A stretch of DNA of 64,000 bases from Pseudomonadales bacterium (GTDB lineage Bacteria; Pseudomonadota; Gammaproteobacteria; Pseudomonadales; Azotimanducaceae). Positions within the stretch are counted from its first letter, which is position 1, and every line of letters begins with the position of its first letter. The notes beneath the pieces were generated by a model. It saw nothing but the letters and a program-made list of their open reading frames with translations, ran no database searches and was not told the origin of the DNA. The DNA lies in NCBI GenBank assembly GCA_016779585.1, contig JADHNI010000005.1, positions 1-64,000 of the forward strand, read 5' to 3'. Below, one piece after another: positions 1-7,147 of this stretch. Made by a program: the position numbers and the translations under genes.

Positions 1-1542
1 ATGACCTTTGCCAAACCTTATGCTAACGAAGCCCCCGATGACATTGCCATTCGCGATGACCACACAGCACTCACCTGGGCGGAAGTTGATGATCAGCTAA
101 ATCGATGTGGTAGTGGTCTGCAGGCGATGGACCTGGGCCCCGAGACCCGGATTGCAGTGTTTGCCGAAAACGCGGTGGAAACGGCACTGGCTAACCTGGG
201 AGGCCTGATTGCCGGAGCCTCAGTGGTACCGGTGAATTTCCACCTGACCGCCGAGGAAGTGAACTACATTCTCTGTGATTCCGGTGCACGCGTCCTGTTC
301 GTCGGTCCCGAAACCTATGATCGCGGTATTGAGGCGGCGAAAGGTTCGGATGTGCATACCGTTATTGGCTGGGGTGCGCCTGCTGATGCGGACCTCACAC
401 CCTGGGCAGACTGGCTTGCTGGAAACGACCCCGCCGGCCCCGACCAGAGTGTTCCACCGAGACCAAACCTGCTTTATACCTCGGGTACGACAGGCAGACC
501 GAAGGGTACTGACCTGCCGCCCACCATGTTTGCCGGTGGTGATACGGTGGATGAGCACCTGGCCAACTTCAAGGCGGGTGTGCTTGAGCGTACCGGGGGC
601 CAGATTGGAACCCAGCTGGTGGTTGGCCCTATGTATCACACAGGCCCGTTGTCAGGAACGAGGCAGCTGATCGCAGGCATGAAATCGGTCATCCTGGGAC
701 GGTTCAGTGCGGAAAACACGCTTGCTGCGATTGAAAAGTACAAAGTCAGCAACACCATCATGGTGCCAACACACTTCGTGCGCCTGCTGGCATTGCCGGA
801 AGATGTGAAGGCGCAGTATGACGTGTCTTCTATTGTTTCTATCAGCCACACCGGCGCGAAATGCCCGGTGGACGTGAAGCGCGCCATGATCGAATGGTTT
901 GGCCCGGTCTTCATTGATGCCTACGGCGCCAGCGAAGTGGGCACAACCTGCATGATCACCTCGGAAGAGTGGCTCAAGTACCCGGGCTCTGTCGGTAAGG
1001 CAGTGCCGCCGTTCACCGCAAAGATCCTGGACGATGACAACAATGAAGTGCCGCCGAATACAGAAGGTCGCCTCTTTTTTGAGGATGAGACTGGCCGCGG
1101 CGTGATTTACCACAATGATCCTGAGAAGTCGGCGGCGGCCCACATAGCCCCCGGGGTGTTCACCCTGGGCGAAATCGCCTACATGAATGAAGAAGGCTAT
1201 GTCTTTATCACAGACCGCTTCAGTGACATGGTGGTCTCCGGTGGCGTGAACATCTATCCGGCGGAAGCCGAGCAGGTGCTGATTGATCATCCTGCGGTGC
1301 TGGATGTGGCCTGTATTGGTGTGCCGAACAAGGATATGGGTGAAGAGCTGAAGGCGCTCGTCATTCCCCATGACGATGCGGATCACCCGTCACCCGACGA
1401 ACTGATTGCCTGGTGTCGTGAACGGTTGTCCCATTACAAGTGTCCACGCACACTGGACTATGTAGATGACCTTGGACGCAATACAATGGGGAAAATTAAC
1501 AAGCGAAAGTTGCGCGCACCTTACTGGGAAAACGCCAGCTAA
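1..1542 (+). CDS. AMP-dependent acyl-CoA synthetase/ligase
   Basis: This is a class I adenylate-forming enzyme of about 513 residues that should activate a carboxylic acid with ATP and load it on CoA. The ATP-binding P-loop LLYTSGTTGRPKGT lies at residues 157-170. The late ITDRFSDMVVSGGVNIYP motif is present, and the C-terminal GKINKRKLR segment carries the lysine expected for the adenylation step. The ATG is the first base of the window, so an upstream start cannot be excluded, although the N-terminus looks natural for the family. The acid substrate cannot be predicted. The stop is followed after nine bases, in the same frame, by a tiny RiPP-precursor-like gene, which suggests co-transcription. 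Confidence 0.9.
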   Translation: MTFAKPYANEAPDDIAIRDDHTALTWAEVDDQLNRCGSGLQAMDLGPETRIAVFAENAVETALANLGGLIAGASVVPVNFHLTAEEVNYILCDSGARVLFVGPETYDRGIEAAKGSDVHTVIGWGAPADADLTPWADWLAGNDPAGPDQSVPPRPNLLYTSGTTGRPKGTDLPPTMFAGGDTVDEHLANFKAGVLERTGGQIGTQLVVGPMYHTGPLSGTRQLIAGMKSVILGRFSAENTLAAIEKYKVSNTIMVPTHFVRLLALPEDVKAQYDVSSIVSISHTGAKCPVDVKRAMIEWFGPVFIDAYGASEVGTTCMITSEEWLKYPGSVGKAVPPFTAKILDDDNNEVPPNTEGRLFFEDETGRGVIYHNDPEKSAAAHIAPGVFTLGEIAYMNEEGYVFITDRFSDMVVSGGVNIYPAEAEQVLIDHPAVLDVACIGVPNKDMGEELKALVIPHDDADHPSPDELIAWCRERLSHYKCPRTLDYVDDLGRNTMGKINKRKLRAPYWENAS

Positions 1543-1551
1543 TCAGGAAGG

Positions 1552-1716
1552 ATGGATAGGTCTGTCGATAACCAATCAAAAAAGAGCAAAAGATCTTACC
1601 GGAAACCACAGCTCCGTAAACATGGCCGTATAGCACGCATCACGGCAAGTGGCAGCGGCGCAATGCAGGAAATGGGTGGCATGATGGGGATGATGGCGGC
1701 CACACGATTCTCATGA
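1552..1716 (+). CDS. RiPP precursor with lasso-type leader, copy 1 (54 aa)
   Basis: This 54-residue product shows the full lasso-peptide leader pattern Y-x-x-P-x-L-x-x-x-G-x-I-x-x-I-T at residues 16-31 (Y16, P19, L21, G25, I27, T31). In lasso precursors the conserved Thr is the penultimate leader residue. Cutting after A32 would give a 22-residue core starting S33-G-S-G and placing E40 at core position 8, the usual ring-closing acid position (7 to 9). The core is rich in Met and Gly and ends TRFS. The AGGAAGG sequence directly abuts the ATG, an unusually short spacing, so translation may be coupled to the acyl-CoA synthetase. Its stop overlaps the start of copy 2 (ATGA). No lasso cyclase, RRE or leader protease is in the window, so the matured product is inference. 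Confidence 0.72.
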   Translation: MDRSVDNQSKKSKRSYRKPQLRKHGRIARITASGSGAMQEMGGMMGMMAATRFS

Positions 1717-1883
1717 AAATCGAAATCAACGACAAAACCCTGGGGAAAACTGGCAAGAGAAATTACCGGAAGCCCGGGCTGCGCAAACACGGGCGAATTT
1801 CCCGTATTACTGCCAGTGGCAGTGGTGCCATGCTGGAGATGGGTGGCATGATGATGGGCGGGGATCCAACCCGTTTTTCCTGA
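1713..1883 (+). CDS. RiPP precursor with lasso-type leader, copy 2 (56 aa)
   Basis: This 56-residue paralogue of the preceding gene starts in a 4-base ATGA overlap with it. The leader motif occupies residues 18-33 (Y18, P21, L23, G27, I29, T33). A cut after A34 gives a core beginning S35-G-S-G with E42 at core position 8, then a Met/Gly stretch and an identical TRFS end. The N-terminal 15 or so residues differ from copy 1, while the leader motif and core start are nearly identical. Over 30 aligned codons the two copies differ by 16 silent and only 3 amino-acid-changing codons. That pattern shows the peptide, not just the DNA, has been conserved. NCBI would probably label such proteins lasso RiPP family leader peptide-containing. 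The ring chemistry is inferred. Confidence 0.72.
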   Translation: MKIEINDKTLGKTGKRNYRKPGLRKHGRISRITASGSGAMLEMGGMMMGGDPTRFS

Positions 1884-1920
1884 TGATCGAAAACCAAAGG
1901 TAGATCAACAACTCTTTATT

Positions 1921-2022
1921 CGCTAAAGGCTTTCTGCTCGCTAAAGGCTTTCTGCTCGCTAAAGGCTTCTTTCTCGCTAAAGGCTTTCTGCTCGCTAAAG
2001 GCTTCTTTCTCGCTAAAGGCTT
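1921..2022. repeat. 18-bp tandem repeat, five copies plus a partial sixth
   Basis: The unit CGCTAAAGGCTTTCTGCT recurs head to tail at 1921, 1939, 1957, 1975 and 1993, with a partial copy at 2011. Units 3 and 5 carry a TTCTTTCT variant end. There are no spacers, so this is not CRISPR. The array overlaps the last three codons of the reverse-strand MFS gene, whose stop (CTA on the plus strand) sits inside the partial copy. Because 18 is a multiple of three, the array stays open in some frames and yields meaningless SRKPLA-like repeats. Confidence 0.9.
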
Positions 2023-3167
2023 CGCTGAGGGCTCATTGTTCTGGCGGCGGTTATGAATACAAAGAGAAGTGCATAGCAGGCGGTGCCGAACATCAGGATG
2101 GTTCTGTTGTCGGTCCACTCCACGACCTGGCTGGTGATCGCCGGGCTCACCGCGGTACCCACCGTTGCCCCCAGTAACATCAGTGACACCAGCCTCGGGC
2201 TCGGCAAGTCCACTATTTCGGTCGCGAACGAAAGTATGGCTTTCAGCATGGCAAGGTTCAGAAAACCCCACGCAAGCGCAAGGATGGTCAGCTGGCTGAT
2301 ATCCGACACCAGCCAGAGCGGCACCGAACCCAGGCACGTTGTGATAGAGCCAATCAGCACCAGCTTCCTGACTCCGATCCTGAATACCCACCAGGCCACA
2401 AACAGCTGCGCAATAAACATCCCGAGCCAGAACTGACCCACCAGGTTACCGGCAGCACCTTCTTCAGCCGCCAGTTGAGTCATTGCATAGTTGGGCAGCC
2501 AGAACAGGATGGAGTATTGCCCCAGGGTATACAGGAACAGTGAGGTGACGCAGAGCCAGACCGGCAAAGGCCAGGGTGTCCAGGGTACGTTACCGCTTGC
2601 TTCATGAGTGGTTTTCGGAAACAGGGACAGCAGCGCCAGCCCCATGATGGTGACGGTCACCAGAGCCAGCAGCTGGTAGCTGGTGCTCCAGCCAAATTCC
2701 CGGGAGATCAGGAAGGTGGTGACCCAGGCGCTGATAAAGCCGGCAATACTGAAACAGCTGTCGGTCAGTACCAGCATCGAAGCCCGGCGGTTTTCATCGA
2801 ATGTGAGGGAAATCACGATGGCAGCGCCGGCAAGCCCAATACCGCAGCCGGTTCCGACGACTCCAAGCGCAAGTCGAACCATGGTCAGGTTATCAAACAC
2901 CATCAGTGACAACAGTGCCGCCGTCATGATGCCGTAGACGCCGAGGAATACCTGTTTGAGCCCAGCGAAGTCATAGATCACGAGCGCAATGATGGCGCCC
3001 ACCAGGATCCCTCCGGTAAGCCAGCTGAACTGGCGTGTGACTTCAGGTACTGACTGCCCGAAGTGTTCAGCCATGGGTGTTGAGATAATCCCAATCGGTG
3101 CCAGCATCGCGGACATGACAAAGTAGGTGAGGAAAGCGAGCAGGGTGGTGCGCTGGGTGTTATTCAT
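2013..3167 (-). CDS. MFS transporter, TsgA-like
   Basis: This twelve-helix major facilitator carrier is about 384 residues if the second Met (MNNTQRTT) is the start; a Met 13 codons upstream is less likely because it adds a non-hydrophobic Cys/Lys tail. The segment LVLTDSCFSIAGFISAW resembles the LLFTDSFFSMAGMIFP stretch of enterobacterial TsgA, and the overall pattern of helices agrees. The substrate is unknown. The gene is divergent from the aldo/keto reductase gene, with about 105 bases between the starts. Its 3' end runs into the 18-bp repeat array. Confidence 0.8.
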   Translation of the reverse strand: MNNTQRTTLLAFLTYFVMSAMLAPIGIISTPMAEHFGQSVPEVTRQFSWLTGGILVGAIIALVIYDFAGLKQVFLGVYGIMTAALLSLMVFDNLTMVRLALGVVGTGCGIGLAGAAIVISLTFDENRRASMLVLTDSCFSIAGFISAWVTTFLISREFGWSTSYQLLALVTVTIMGLALLSLFPKTTHEASGNVPWTPWPLPVWLCVTSLFLYTLGQYSILFWLPNYAMTQLAAEEGAAGNLVGQFWLGMFIAQLFVAWWVFRIGVRKLVLIGSITTCLGSVPLWLVSDISQLTILALAWGFLNLAMLKAILSFATEIVDLPSPRLVSLMLLGATVGTAVSPAITSQVVEWTDNRTILMFGTACYALLFVFITAARTMSPQRSL

Positions 3168-3272
3168 GGGTGACTGCGTTTTTCGACAGGTTAGTGTGAC
3201 ACACAATAAAAATAGGCTACAGTGACTCGTTATCGAGCGCGGTCCGGCTCATCGAATTCGGGGAGAGCGAAA

Positions 3273-4760
3273 ATGAAGAACATTGGACAAATCACGCTGG
3301 CGGCATGGGTAGTGACCTTTCTTCTGGGTTACTTCGGCCTGGGTGCCTGGCTTTATGAAGGCCTCGAGGGCGTGGATCGCTCCATGGTGCCCCTCGCGCC
3401 TTCTATCGTGTTTGGCATCATGGTGGTGATCAGCATTGCGCTGACCGTGATCTGGGCGAAAAACCTGGGCAGTGATCAGCCTGCAGCAGACGCGCCAAGC
3501 GGCAGGCGAAAATTCCTGATGGGTGGCGCCGCGGTTACGGGTGGCCTTATCGGCGGTACGGCAGCGGTGGCGGCCAAAATGATGCCCTGGATGCAGTCCA
3601 CCATCCCTATGATGCGCGAGGCCGGCCAGGATGAGCTGACGGCTGAAAACCCTCATGACAGCTGGAAAGGTTCACGTATTGTTTCAAAGCGTCCGCTAGG
3701 CAGCACCGGTTTCATGGCCTCGGATATTTCCATCGGCACCGGCCGCATCATGCGTCACACCAATCCGGAGGACCTGCTGCGTGAAGCGCTGGATCGCGGC
3801 ATCAACTATATCGATACATCGCCTGACTATGCCGGGGCGCTTTCCGAGACCACCGTCGGTAATGTCATCAGGGATCGTAAACGTGAAGACCTGTTTGTGG
3901 TCACCAAGTGGTGTACTTCAGAGGGCCACGTGCGTCATGGCTCGTCCCCGGAAGATTACATTGCGGCACTGGACGACAGTCTGTCGAGGCTGCAAACCGA
4001 CTATGTTGACCTGGTGCATGTGCACGCCTGCGATACCGTCGAGCGCCTGATGGATCCAAACATGATGGAGGCGTTTGAAACCGCGAAAGCCCAGGGCAAG
4101 GTTCGCTTCCTTGGTGTCTCTACCCATACGCCGAACCTTGAAGAAGTTGCCGATGCAGCCATCGACAGCGGCAAGTTTGATGTCATGATGCTTGCCTACC
4201 ACCACGGTGCCTGGCCCAAGCAGCAGGACATTATCAAGCGTGCGGCAGAAAACGGCATCGGTATTGTCGCGATGAAAACCCTGAAGGGCGCCAAGCATCG
4301 AGGCATGGTGGAATTGCAGGATGATGCAACGTCCTACACGCAGGCTGCCTTCAAGTGGGTCAATGCAGACCCGAATGTTTCGTGTCTCGTTGTTTCGTTC
4401 TTTGAAACTGAACACCTGGATGAATACCTGCATGCATCAGGCAAGTCCCTGACCGACTCGGATGTGGATGTACTGAACAAGTATGACGACCTCATCGTCG
4501 GTACCCACTGCTTTGCCTCCTGTGGTGATTGCCTCAGCAGTTGTCCGGAATCACTGCCGATCAACGACGTGCTGCGTCACCGCATGTACTTTGAAGACTA
4601 TGGCGATGAGAAAGAAGCCATGAAACTTTACGCCGCGCTCGACAAGCAGGCCGACAAGTGCGTGACCTGTTCTGCACCCTGTACGGGAGCCTGCCCCGTG
4701 GGTATCGATATCAAGTACCGCATGACGGGCGCGCATGAGCGCCTGACCATGATTGCCTGA
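3273..4760 (+). CDS. Membrane-anchored aldo/keto reductase with two C-terminal Fe-S motifs
   Basis: The 495-residue start is chosen because GGGGAGAG precedes this ATG; a Met 17 codons upstream lacks a ribosome site. Two hydrophobic helices (about residues 6-28 and 43-63) are followed by R78-R79-K-F-L and a third hydrophobic stretch to about 101, like an internal Tat-type signal. Then comes an aldo/keto reductase barrel with IDTSPDY, VVTKW and LVHVHAC segments that hold the expected Asp, Tyr, Lys and His. The last 83 residues carry C413, C417, C420, C424-P and C463, C466, C470, C474-P, suggesting two [4Fe-4S] clusters. The substrate and the side of the membrane are unknown. The stop overlaps the next start by one base (TGATG). 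Confidence 0.85.
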   Translation: MKNIGQITLAAWVVTFLLGYFGLGAWLYEGLEGVDRSMVPLAPSIVFGIMVVISIALTVIWAKNLGSDQPAADAPSGRRKFLMGGAAVTGGLIGGTAAVAAKMMPWMQSTIPMMREAGQDELTAENPHDSWKGSRIVSKRPLGSTGFMASDISIGTGRIMRHTNPEDLLREALDRGINYIDTSPDYAGALSETTVGNVIRDRKREDLFVVTKWCTSEGHVRHGSSPEDYIAALDDSLSRLQTDYVDLVHVHACDTVERLMDPNMMEAFETAKAQGKVRFLGVSTHTPNLEEVADAAIDSGKFDVMMLAYHHGAWPKQQDIIKRAAENGIGIVAMKTLKGAKHRGMVELQDDATSYTQAAFKWVNADPNVSCLVVSFFETEHLDEYLHASGKSLTDSDVDVLNKYDDLIVGTHCFASCGDCLSSCPESLPINDVLRHRMYFEDYGDEKEAMKLYAALDKQADKCVTCSAPCTGACPVGIDIKYRMTGAHERLTMIA

Positions 4761-5557
4761 TGAGTGAAGAGCTTGTCATCAACTTCGAACCGCTTGAGGA
4801 TTTTGACAAGCGCCAGCTGACGTTCCTTGGCAAAACGAAGGATGTCTACGTCTCCGGTGAAGGTCCGGCGGTCATCATCATGTCCGAGATGCCCGGAATC
4901 TATCAGCTCGTTGCGGACTTTGCGCGAAGGGTGCGTGACGAGGGTTTCACGGTCTGGATGCCGCATATGTTCGGTAAAGACGGCAAGGTGCCGACCACCG
5001 GTTATACCCTTGGTTCCATGGCCAGGGCATGTATTTCCCGCGAATTCAGCGCTTTCGCTGCCAATCGAACCAGCCCGGTCGTTGACTGGCTGCGGGAACT
5101 GGCGAAACACGCCCATATTGAAAGCGGCGGTAAAGGTGTTGGCGCAATAGGCATGTGCTTCACCGGAAACTTCGCTTTTAACCTGATGCTGGAACCCTCG
5201 GTGTTGGCACCGGTGCTTTCGCAGCCATCATTACCTATAGGCAAAAAGGGTGGCATCCACGCATCACCGGAAGAAATTCGGTGCATCAAAGACAGGCTTG
5301 AAGCCGAAGACCTGACGGTGCTGGGCTACTGTTTCGAAGGCGACAGTTTCTGCGACAGGCAGCGGTTTGATGATTATCGTGAAGCGATAGGTGATCGATT
5401 CATCGGCACAATTCTTCCTGCAGAGTCTGCCCGCCAGGGCACAGGCATGCCTCCTCACAGTGTCGTTACCCGGCACCTGATTGATGAAGAGGGGGAGCCG
5501 ACGCAGAAGGCGTTGCTTGAAATCCTTGCCTTCTACAATGAGCGTCTCAAGAGCTAA
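4760..5557 (+). CDS. Dienelactone hydrolase family protein
   Basis: This 265-residue alpha/beta hydrolase has the nucleophile elbow G-M-C133-F-T-G, with Cys as in dienelactone hydrolase. Asp in the GYCFEGDSFC region and His in GMPPHSVV complete a plausible Cys-Asp-His triad. Family members open lactones or cleave esters in ring-compound breakdown, but this substrate is not known. It overlaps the reductase gene by one base and is very probably translated from the same message. Confidence 0.85.
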   Translation: MSEELVINFEPLEDFDKRQLTFLGKTKDVYVSGEGPAVIIMSEMPGIYQLVADFARRVRDEGFTVWMPHMFGKDGKVPTTGYTLGSMARACISREFSAFAANRTSPVVDWLRELAKHAHIESGGKGVGAIGMCFTGNFAFNLMLEPSVLAPVLSQPSLPIGKKGGIHASPEEIRCIKDRLEAEDLTVLGYCFEGDSFCDRQRFDDYREAIGDRFIGTILPAESARQGTGMPPHSVVTRHLIDEEGEPTQKALLEILAFYNERLKS

Positions 5558-5563
5558 GCTTTC

Positions 5564-5789
5564 TCGCGAGCAGTAAACAAAGATACTCGTCAGTCGCTGG
5601 ATCATGCCCGCGCCGCAGGCGCATTTACATTGCGTCTTCAGTTCACGAACCAGCCTCTCGAGCAGTAATTAGAGATTCATCCCTCATCACGGGGCCAACC
5701 GCGCTGTGGGCACTCCTTGATTAGGCGCCGTGCGCCAGCGGCGCGGGCACCTTTTATCATTGGGTCAGAATCTGGAATACTGCTCGCGA
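5564..5789. repeat. Nested imperfect inverted repeat (226 bp), possible MITE-like element
   Basis: The outer arms TCGCGAGCAGTA (5564-5575) and TACTGCTCGCGA (5778-5789) are perfect 12-base complements. The inner arms at 5605-5623 and 5731-5749 are 19 bases long with one mismatch. A partial third copy of the outer arm, TCGAGCAGTAA, lies near 5658-5668. The element fills most of the 268-base gap between the hydrolase and the VOC gene. No convincing coding region or target-site duplication was seen. It could be a decayed miniature element or a long RNA stem. Confidence 0.6.
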
Positions 5790-5825
5790 CATAGTCCGAC
5801 TCTCGCAATAAGGAAAACAACAAGC

Positions 5826-6281
5826 ATGATAGTAGGCATCCACCATGTCGCCATTGGCGTCAGCGACTTTGACAAGGCCCTGAAGTTTTACACCGAGGGC
5901 CTCGGTTTTGAGATAGTTCAGGAAAGTGAATTCGACAGGCGCCCGGAAGTAGACGCAGCCATCGGTCTTAAAGATGCAAAAGCGCAGATGGCGATGCTCA
6001 AGGGACCCAACGCCCACATTGAACTCTGGCAGTATACGAATCCGGAACCCGAGGACCTGCGCTCACGGCCCTGTGATTACGGATATCCACACTTCGCCCT
6101 GCAGGTGGATGACATCGAGGCCGAATATGTTCGCCTGCAGGAACACGGTATGGAGTTTGTGGGGGAGGTTGTGCACTTCGGCGATGAATCTTCTGCCATT
6201 TACGGAAGAGACCCCTGCGGCAATGTTATCGAGATCTATGAGATCAAGTCACCGGCGATCTCACAACTGGAGCGTCGCTAA
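5826..6281 (+). CDS. VOC family protein (glyoxalase/bleomycin-resistance fold)
   Basis: The 151-residue product starts at MIVGIHHVAIGVSD, a typical first strand of a vicinal-oxygen-chelate domain, and AAGGA lies upstream at workable spacing. Candidate metal ligands are the His in GIHHVAI, the Glu in IELWQY, the His in YPHFALQV and the Glu in GNVIEIYE. Members include glyoxalase I, ring-cleaving dioxygenases and epimerases, so the reaction is open. The stop overlaps the ATG of the SDR gene by one base. Confidence 0.85.
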   Translation: MIVGIHHVAIGVSDFDKALKFYTEGLGFEIVQESEFDRRPEVDAAIGLKDAKAQMAMLKGPNAHIELWQYTNPEPEDLRSRPCDYGYPHFALQVDDIEAEYVRLQEHGMEFVGEVVHFGDESSAIYGRDPCGNVIEIYEIKSPAISQLERR

Positions 6282-7147
6282 TGGCAGTGCGCTTTGATCA
6301 CAAGGTTGTGCTGGTCACGGGCGGCAGTCGAGGTCTGGGTAAAGCGTTTGCAAATTGCCTGGCAGGTGCTGGTGCCATGGTGGCACTGAACAGCACGTCT
6401 GACGACGACCGTGGCGCGACGAGGGAAATTGTAGATGCCGGTGGTGAGGCCGTGCATTTCCCGGGTCGTGTTGAAGACAGCGATGCGCTGGTAGAACGGG
6501 TGGTTAAACGCTGCGGTCGTATTGATGCCATCGTGCACAATGCCGGTTTTCTTAATGACAAAACGCTTAAGAAGATGACTGATGAGCAGTGGGATGCGGT
6601 GTTGGATGTTCACCTCAAGACTTCGTTCAAGCTTGCCCGTGCCGCCTGGCCACATTTTGAGAACCAGGGCGGCGGACGCATAGTGCTGCTCTCGTCCTCG
6701 GCTGGCATGTATGGGAATTTCGGGCAGGCGAACTACGCGTCGGCCAAGATGGGTATGTACGGTCTCGCCCAGTCTATCGCCCTTGAGGGTGCAAAATTCA
6801 ATATCACCTGTAATTGCGTCTCTCCATTTGGCGCCACCGAGATGAACAGCACAAACTTCCCGGAGGAACTGAAGGCGGCGATCAAAACGGAATATGTTGC
6901 CCCACTGGTGGCTTACCTGGCCCACGAAGCCTGCACGGAATCCGGCAGCATGTTTGAAGCTTCAGCCGGTTCTTTCAAGAAAGTGCGCTGGGAGCGCAGC
7001 GTCGGGTTGAATATTGACCCAAGGAAAGAAGCCGTCACGCTGGATGCGGTTGCGGAAAACTGGGACAGGATCACCGATTTTTCCGAGAGCGAACATCCCG
7101 CCAACATGGGAGAGGCACTCCAGGGTATGTACGGGAGAACACTATGA
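6281..7147 (+). CDS. SDR family oxidoreductase, MFE-2-like
   Basis: This 288-residue short-chain dehydrogenase/reductase has the NAD(P) motif TGGSRGLG at 13-20, NAG at 87-89, a serine-rich LLSSSAG near 137-142 and the Y152-x-x-x-K156 catalytic pair (YASAK). The sequence after the active site, including NCVSPFGATEMN and the extended C-terminus, resembles the hydroxyacyl-CoA dehydrogenase part of multifunctional enzyme type 2. A 3-hydroxyacyl-CoA substrate is therefore plausible but unproven. It lies in a tight run, one base overlapping the VOC gene and four bases overlapping the DUF3604 gene. Confidence 0.88.
   Translation: MAVRFDHKVVLVTGGSRGLGKAFANCLAGAGAMVALNSTSDDDRGATREIVDAGGEAVHFPGRVEDSDALVERVVKRCGRIDAIVHNAGFLNDKTLKKMTDEQWDAVLDVHLKTSFKLARAAWPHFENQGGGRIVLLSSSAGMYGNFGQANYASAKMGMYGLAQSIALEGAKFNITCNCVSPFGATEMNSTNFPEELKAAIKTEYVAPLVAYLAHEACTESGSMFEASAGSFKKVRWERSVGLNIDPRKEAVTLDAVAENWDRITDFSESEHPANMGEALQGMYGRTL

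Noticed and set aside
652-1386. Long antisense frame opposite the acyl-CoA synthetase
   Set aside because: No recognisable domain; the plus-strand frame carries all the family motifs.
1921-2022. CRISPR array or plasmid iterons
   Set aside because: Copies touch with no spacers, and no cas or replication initiator gene is present.
1807-2391. A 194-residue reverse-strand frame rich in SRKPLA/ARKKPLA repeats
   Set aside because: The repeats come from the 18-bp tandem array staying open in frame. The rest is the shadow of the MFS gene.
5604-5672. 22-codon frame in the inverted-repeat gap
   Set aside because: No ribosome site, and it lies inside the repeat arms; no conserved pattern.
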